Shown here piece after piece: positions 5,358 through 8,199 of a stretch of 8,199 nt of DNA (its first letter is position 1; every line of letters begins with the position of its first letter). The stretch is taken from positions 1-8,199 of the forward strand of contig CAQLOA010000059.1 in NCBI GenBank assembly GCA_948829205.1, written 5' to 3'. A program made the translations under genes and the position numbers. Source of the stretch: an uncultured Eggerthellaceae bacterium. Lineage in GTDB: Bacteria > Actinomycetota > Coriobacteriia > Coriobacteriales > Eggerthellaceae. The notes beneath the pieces were generated by a model. That model had not been told where the DNA came from and did not search any database. It worked only from the letters and a program-made list of their open reading frames with translations.

Positions 5358-6947
5358 TCACCCCAGCATCCTTCTGCGCATCAGGCCGTATTCTATGGAC
5401 TCCACCAAGGCATTCCACGAGGCCTCGATCACGTTCTCCGAGACCGCGATGGTGCCGAACGACCCGTACTTGTCCGACGTTGTTATGGTAACGCGCGTTA
5501 TGGCGCCCGTTCCCTGGCTTTCGTCGAGCAGGCGCACCTTGTAGTCGACCAGCTCGATCTCGGCGACTTCGGGATATCCCTCGAGTATCGCCATTCGGAG
5601 CGCGCTGTCCAGGGCACCCACAGGACCAGTCCCCTCTCGGGTGGCAACGAAGCGCTCGTCTCCGACATGGATCTTTATGGTCGCCTCGGAGGCCGCGTCC
5701 TTGGCGAAGGCGCCCACGTCTTCCCGGTCGTCCACTATCACCCGGAAGCTTTCCAGCGTGAAGGCGGGCTTGTATGTCCCAAGGTGTCGCATTATCAGCA
5801 AGGCGAGCGACCCGTCGGCCACTTCGTAGGTGTAGCCGCATGCCTCTCGGTGCTTTATATCGTCGAGGATGCCCTGTATGTCGACGTCATCGCCCGATAT
5901 GTCCAGCCCCATCGAAGCAGCCTTCTGAAGAAGCGAAGCCTTTCCGGCCAGTTCGCTCACCACCATGCGCGCCCCGTTGCCGACGAGGTCGGGAGACACG
6001 TGCTCGTAGGCCTGAGGGAAGCGGGCTATGGCGCTGGCGTGCAAGCCGCCCTTGTGGGCGAACGCGGAACGCCCGACGTACGGATAATGCGCCGGCACCG
6101 AGACGCCAGCCACTTCGGCCACGTAGTTGGACACCTCTGTGAGGCTTCGCAGGCTGCGCTCCCCTACCGCGTCGAACCCCATCTTCAGCTCGAGGTCTGC
6201 GATGACGGTCAGCAGGTCGGTGTTGCCGACCCTCTCGCCAAGCCCGTTGACCGTGCCCTGCACCTGCCGCACCCCGCTGGACACGGCGCCGAGCGTGTTG
6301 GCCACGGCGCATCCGGTGTCGTTGTGGCAATGGATGCCGAATTGCTGTCCGGGGAACTCGCCGACTACGATGCACACGACCTCTTCCACCTGGAACGGAA
6401 GCATGCCGCCGTTGGTCTCGCAAAGGCATATGCAGTCGGCCCCCGCCTCGTGCGCCGCCCTGACGCAGTCAAGGGCGTAGCCCGCGTTGGCGCGATACCC
6501 GTCGAAGAAGTGCTCTGCGTCGAAGACGACCTCCATGCCCTGCGACTTCAAGTAGGCCACCGAGTCGCCTATCATGCGGATGTTCTCTTCCAGCGTCGTC
6601 TGCAGAGCCCGGGTGACCTGCTCGTCCCAGGACTTGCCGACGATGGTCGCCACCTGCGCGCCGCTTTCCACCAGGTCGCGCAGCCCAACGTCCTCGGACG
6701 CGGCCACGCCTTTCTTGCAGGTGTTGCCGAAGGCCGCAAGCTTCGCATGATGCAGAGGATGCGTCGCAAGCTCCTTGAAGAAGGCGATGTCCTTGGGGTT
6801 GGATGCAGGAAAGCCGCCTTCTATGTAGTCGATTCCGAAGGCGTCGAGCTTGTGGGCGATCTTCAGCTTGTCTTCAAGCGAGAGGCTGATGCCTTCGCAC
6901 TGCTCGCCGTCGCGAAGGGTGGTGTCGTATGTGAAAACGTGTTCCAT
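5358..6947 (-). CDS. cimA: (R)-citramalate synthase
   Basis: A 529-residue member of the alpha-isopropylmalate/homocitrate synthase family, matching the long CimA type. It condenses acetyl-CoA with pyruvate to (R)-citramalate, the first step of threonine-independent isoleucine synthesis; LeuCD and LeuB then give 2-oxobutyrate. The TIM barrel begins with YDTTLRDGEQ (metal ligand Asp8, catalytic Arg12). Then come YIEGGFPASNPKD, characteristic of this branch, HCHNDTG with ligands His207 and His209, GLGERVGNTD with Asn242, and AFAHKGGLHA with His298. Residues ~390-515 form the C-terminal LeuA-type regulatory domain, which usually binds the end product (isoleucine). ATG 6947 is preferred: it gives MEHVFTYDTT, with only a weak GGAA site upstream. 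A TTG at 6962 would add five residues. The 58-base gap to ilvE holds a GC-rich palindrome, and the TrpR-like gene follows directly. A 2-isopropylmalate synthase is less likely, given the opening motif. Confidence 0.92.
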   Translation of the reverse strand: MEHVFTYDTTLRDGEQCEGISLSLEDKLKIAHKLDAFGIDYIEGGFPASNPKDIAFFKELATHPLHHAKLAAFGNTCKKGVAASEDVGLRDLVESGAQVATIVGKSWDEQVTRALQTTLEENIRMIGDSVAYLKSQGMEVVFDAEHFFDGYRANAGYALDCVRAAHEAGADCICLCETNGGMLPFQVEEVVCIVVGEFPGQQFGIHCHNDTGCAVANTLGAVSSGVRQVQGTVNGLGERVGNTDLLTVIADLELKMGFDAVGERSLRSLTEVSNYVAEVAGVSVPAHYPYVGRSAFAHKGGLHASAIARFPQAYEHVSPDLVGNGARMVVSELAGKASLLQKAASMGLDISGDDVDIQGILDDIKHREACGYTYEVADGSLALLIMRHLGTYKPAFTLESFRVIVDDREDVGAFAKDAASEATIKIHVGDERFVATREGTGPVGALDSALRMAILEGYPEVAEIELVDYKVRLLDESQGTGAITRVTITTSDKYGSFGTIAVSENVIEASWNALVESIEYGLMRRRMLG

Positions 6948-6965
6948 GCGCCGGTATTCCAAAGG

Positions 6966-6991
6966 AAGCGCCGCCCGATCGGGCGGCGCTT
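6966..6991. repeat. Perfect 26-bp palindrome between ilvE and cimA
   Basis: AAGCGCCGCCCGA (6966-6978) is followed by its exact reverse complement (6979-6991). As RNA it is an 11-base-pair, almost all G-C stem with a GATC loop. It lies in the 58-base gap after the ilvE stop. In the minus direction it is followed by CCTTTGG rather than a U-run. A partial terminator, an RNA-stability element between cistrons, or a processing site are all possible. It ends 19 bases before the cimA ATG, close to where ribosomes must load, so it may dampen cimA translation. Confidence 0.65.
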
Positions 6992-7005
6992 GCGGAGCCT
7001 CAGGC

Positions 7006-7929
7006 CTAGATTTCCGTCAACCAGTCGGAGTATTCCGGGTCGTGTCCGTAGCACACGTCGAAGAACTTCTCCTGCAGCTGCTTCGTTATGGGGCCGGGCT
7101 TGCCGATCTTGCGGTCGTCGACCTCGCCGATGGGCGTGAGCTCGGCGGCCGAACCGGTCATGAACACCTCGTCGGCGACGTACAGGTCGGAACGCGTGAG
7201 GCTTTCCTCGATCACCGGAATGTCCAGGTCCTCGGCTAGCACGATCACGCTGTCGCGCGTGATGCCCTCCAGAACGCCGTCGGAAAGAGGAGGCGTGGAA
7301 AGGATGTCGTCGCGGACGACGAACAGGTTCTCGCCCGTGCCCTCGCAGACGAGGCCCGCCTCGTTCAGCATGATGGCCTCGCCGTAGCCATGGGCCCTGG
7401 CCTCAAGCTTGGCCATGAGCGAGTTGAAGTAGGAAGCGGTGGCCTTCACGGCGGGCGGAATGGCATTGATGGAACGCTGGCGCCACGAGGAGATCCCGAC
7501 CTTGATTCCGTTCTCAAGCGCGTCAGGGCCGAGGTAGGCATCCCAAGGCCAGCAGGCGATGACGACGTCGGTGGGAGCGCCCGTGGGGTCGACGCCCATG
7601 ACGCCGTAGCCGCGGTAGACCAGCGGACGGATGTAGCAGGAAGGAAGCTTGTTCGCACGAATGACGTCGAGCGTGGCCTGGCAAAGCTCCTCGACGCTGT
7701 AAGGCAGGTCGATGGCGGCTATCTTGCAAGAGCGGTGAAGGCGCGCCATGTGGTCTTCGAGGCGGAAGACGAAGCTCTTTTCGGAGTCGGGGTCCTTGTA
7801 GCAGCGGATTCCCTCGAACACGCCAGACCCATAGTGCAGCGAATGCGAAAGCACATGCGTCTGGGCCTCGGCCCAGGGCACCAGCTCGCCGTTCTTCCAT
7901 ATGAAATCGACTTCGGTTATGTCAGCCAT
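7006..7929 (-). CDS. ilvE: Branched-chain amino acid aminotransferase
   Basis: A 307-residue class IV (fold type IV) PLP-dependent aminotransferase. It makes the last step to valine, leucine and isoleucine with glutamate as amino donor, and the same enzyme starts their breakdown. Conserved points: LHYGSGVFEGIRCY (27-44 region), RLEDHMARLHRS, SCYIRPLVYRGYG, the PLP lysine Lys162 in PPAVKATASYFNS (E. coli IlvE Lys159), GYGEAIMLNEAGLVCEGTGENLF with Glu196, and EVFMTGSAAELTPI near the C-terminus. Length fits the IlvE group. The R-G-Y/GVMGV segment and Tyr33 support IlvE rather than aminodeoxychorismate lyase or D-amino acid aminotransferase. Start 7929 (MADITEV) is chosen because AAGGGG (7939-7944) lies nine bases upstream; the in-frame ATG at 7938 would touch that site. 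It is first in the probable ilvE-cimA-yerC operon, with TATAAT 38 bases upstream. Confidence 0.94.
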   Translation of the reverse strand: MADITEVDFIWKNGELVPWAEAQTHVLSHSLHYGSGVFEGIRCYKDPDSEKSFVFRLEDHMARLHRSCKIAAIDLPYSVEELCQATLDVIRANKLPSCYIRPLVYRGYGVMGVDPTGAPTDVVIACWPWDAYLGPDALENGIKVGISSWRQRSINAIPPAVKATASYFNSLMAKLEARAHGYGEAIMLNEAGLVCEGTGENLFVVRDDILSTPPLSDGVLEGITRDSVIVLAEDLDIPVIEESLTRSDLYVADEVFMTGSAAELTPIGEVDDRKIGKPGPITKQLQEKFFDVCYGHDPEYSDWLTEI

Positions 7930-7959
7930 CGTAAACATCCCCTTCGGAATCGGTGACGA

Positions 7960-7980
7960 ATGCAAACATTATAGTTGCAT
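7960..7980 (-). promoter_or_regulatory. ilvE promoter -10 box enclosed by an inverted repeat (candidate operator)
   Basis: A perfect TATAAT lies on the minus strand at 7968-7973, giving a likely transcript start near 7961 and a leader of about 30 bases. It is enclosed by ATGCAA (7960-7965) and TTGCAT (7975-7980), a perfect six-base inverted repeat with a nine-base spacer, 15 bases centre to centre. No good -35 is visible at 16-18 bases (GCGTTA at 7991-7996 is the nearest). A protein bound here would cover the -10 box, as a repressor would. The co-transcribed TrpR-like protein is the obvious candidate, by inference only. Confidence 0.6.
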
Positions 7981-7989
7981 TGCCCGCGC

Positions 7990-8199
7990 GTAACGCAGTT
8001 TTAACCAATGGCGGCGCCAGGCACCGTCGAATGGCGAAGGTGAGGCATACAACCCACTCCTCGCTTCGACGCATCAAGCTAACTCGGAAGGGACGGAAGC
8101 ATCCGCTGCGAATCCGCTTGCGAGGCTGCGGTGCGGGTTTTGGTGGAGACGGGGTTCGAGGACTGTCTGAGGCGTCGCGAAGCGGCGCCGAGTTCCGCA
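7990..8199. other. Upstream region of ilvE, no supported gene
   Basis: About 210 bases to the window edge. A plus-strand frame from ATG 8031 stays open to the edge but is Arg-rich and lacks a ribosome site. Two other frames are open for 40-50 codons without a good start, and no known motif appears in any of them. A hairpin GGCGTCGC/GCGGCGCC with a GAA loop (one G·T pair) lies at 8171-8189. This may be intergenic sequence or the edge of a gene beyond the window. Confidence 0.4.

Noticed and set aside
5349..7139. 596-codon plus-strand open frame opposite cimA and ilvE
   Set aside because: The minus strand of this region encodes complete, well-conserved CimA, IlvE and TrpR-like proteins. The plus frame is rich in His, Arg, Gly and Val as expected from an antisense reading of GC-rich codons, and no known motif appears.

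Overview
The window is GC-rich bacterial chromosome with closely packed genes. Gene content and protein style (a citramalate synthase of the long CimA type, a YerC/TrpR-like regulator, an M18 aminopeptidase, a rubrerythrin with a C-terminal rubredoxin domain, and a CDF transporter with an extra C-terminal domain) fit an anaerobic, gut-type actinobacterium such as a member of the Coriobacteriia/Eggerthellaceae. This placement is inferred from protein features only, since no rRNA or other phylogenetic marker is present.

Left part (1-3147), all on the minus strand, in transcription order: an M18 family aminopeptidase (1524-2990), a cation diffusion facilitator transporter with the residue pattern of manganese-type members (370-1479), and the N-terminal 85 residues of a bacterioferritin that runs off the window edge (1-255). 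A rubrerythrin (3148-3762, plus strand) is divergent from the aminopeptidase and shares its upstream region, which holds a clear inverted repeat next to a TATAAT box. A strong intrinsic terminator follows the rubrerythrin gene. Bacterioferritin, the CDF transporter and rubrerythrin together suggest iron/manganese handling and peroxide defence.

Middle part (3866-5064): a NUDIX hydrolase of the ADP-ribose pyrophosphatase type (minus strand) is preceded by about 500 bases without a convincing gene. These bases are packed with stem-loops. Read on the minus strand, two of the loops are GAAA tetraloops, and the series ends in a terminator-like hairpin just upstream of the NUDIX ribosome binding site. 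This is the most unusual part of the window. It looks like a long structured 5' leader (attenuator or riboswitch-like) or a stand-alone structured RNA that I cannot assign to a known class.

Right part (5065-7929), minus strand, in transcription order: ilvE (branched-chain aminotransferase), cimA (citramalate synthase) and a YerC/TrpR-like DNA-binding protein starting two bases after the cimA stop. It reads as one operon for threonine-independent isoleucine synthesis with a co-transcribed regulator. The ilvE promoter has a TATAAT box enclosed by a perfect ATGCAA/TTGCAT inverted repeat, a natural operator candidate. The last ~210 bases, upstream of ilvE, contain no gene I can support.

I found no mobile element, CRISPR array, tRNA or rRNA. 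The long plus-strand open frames opposite cimA, ilvE, the aminopeptidase and the CDF gene are antisense shadows caused by high GC.
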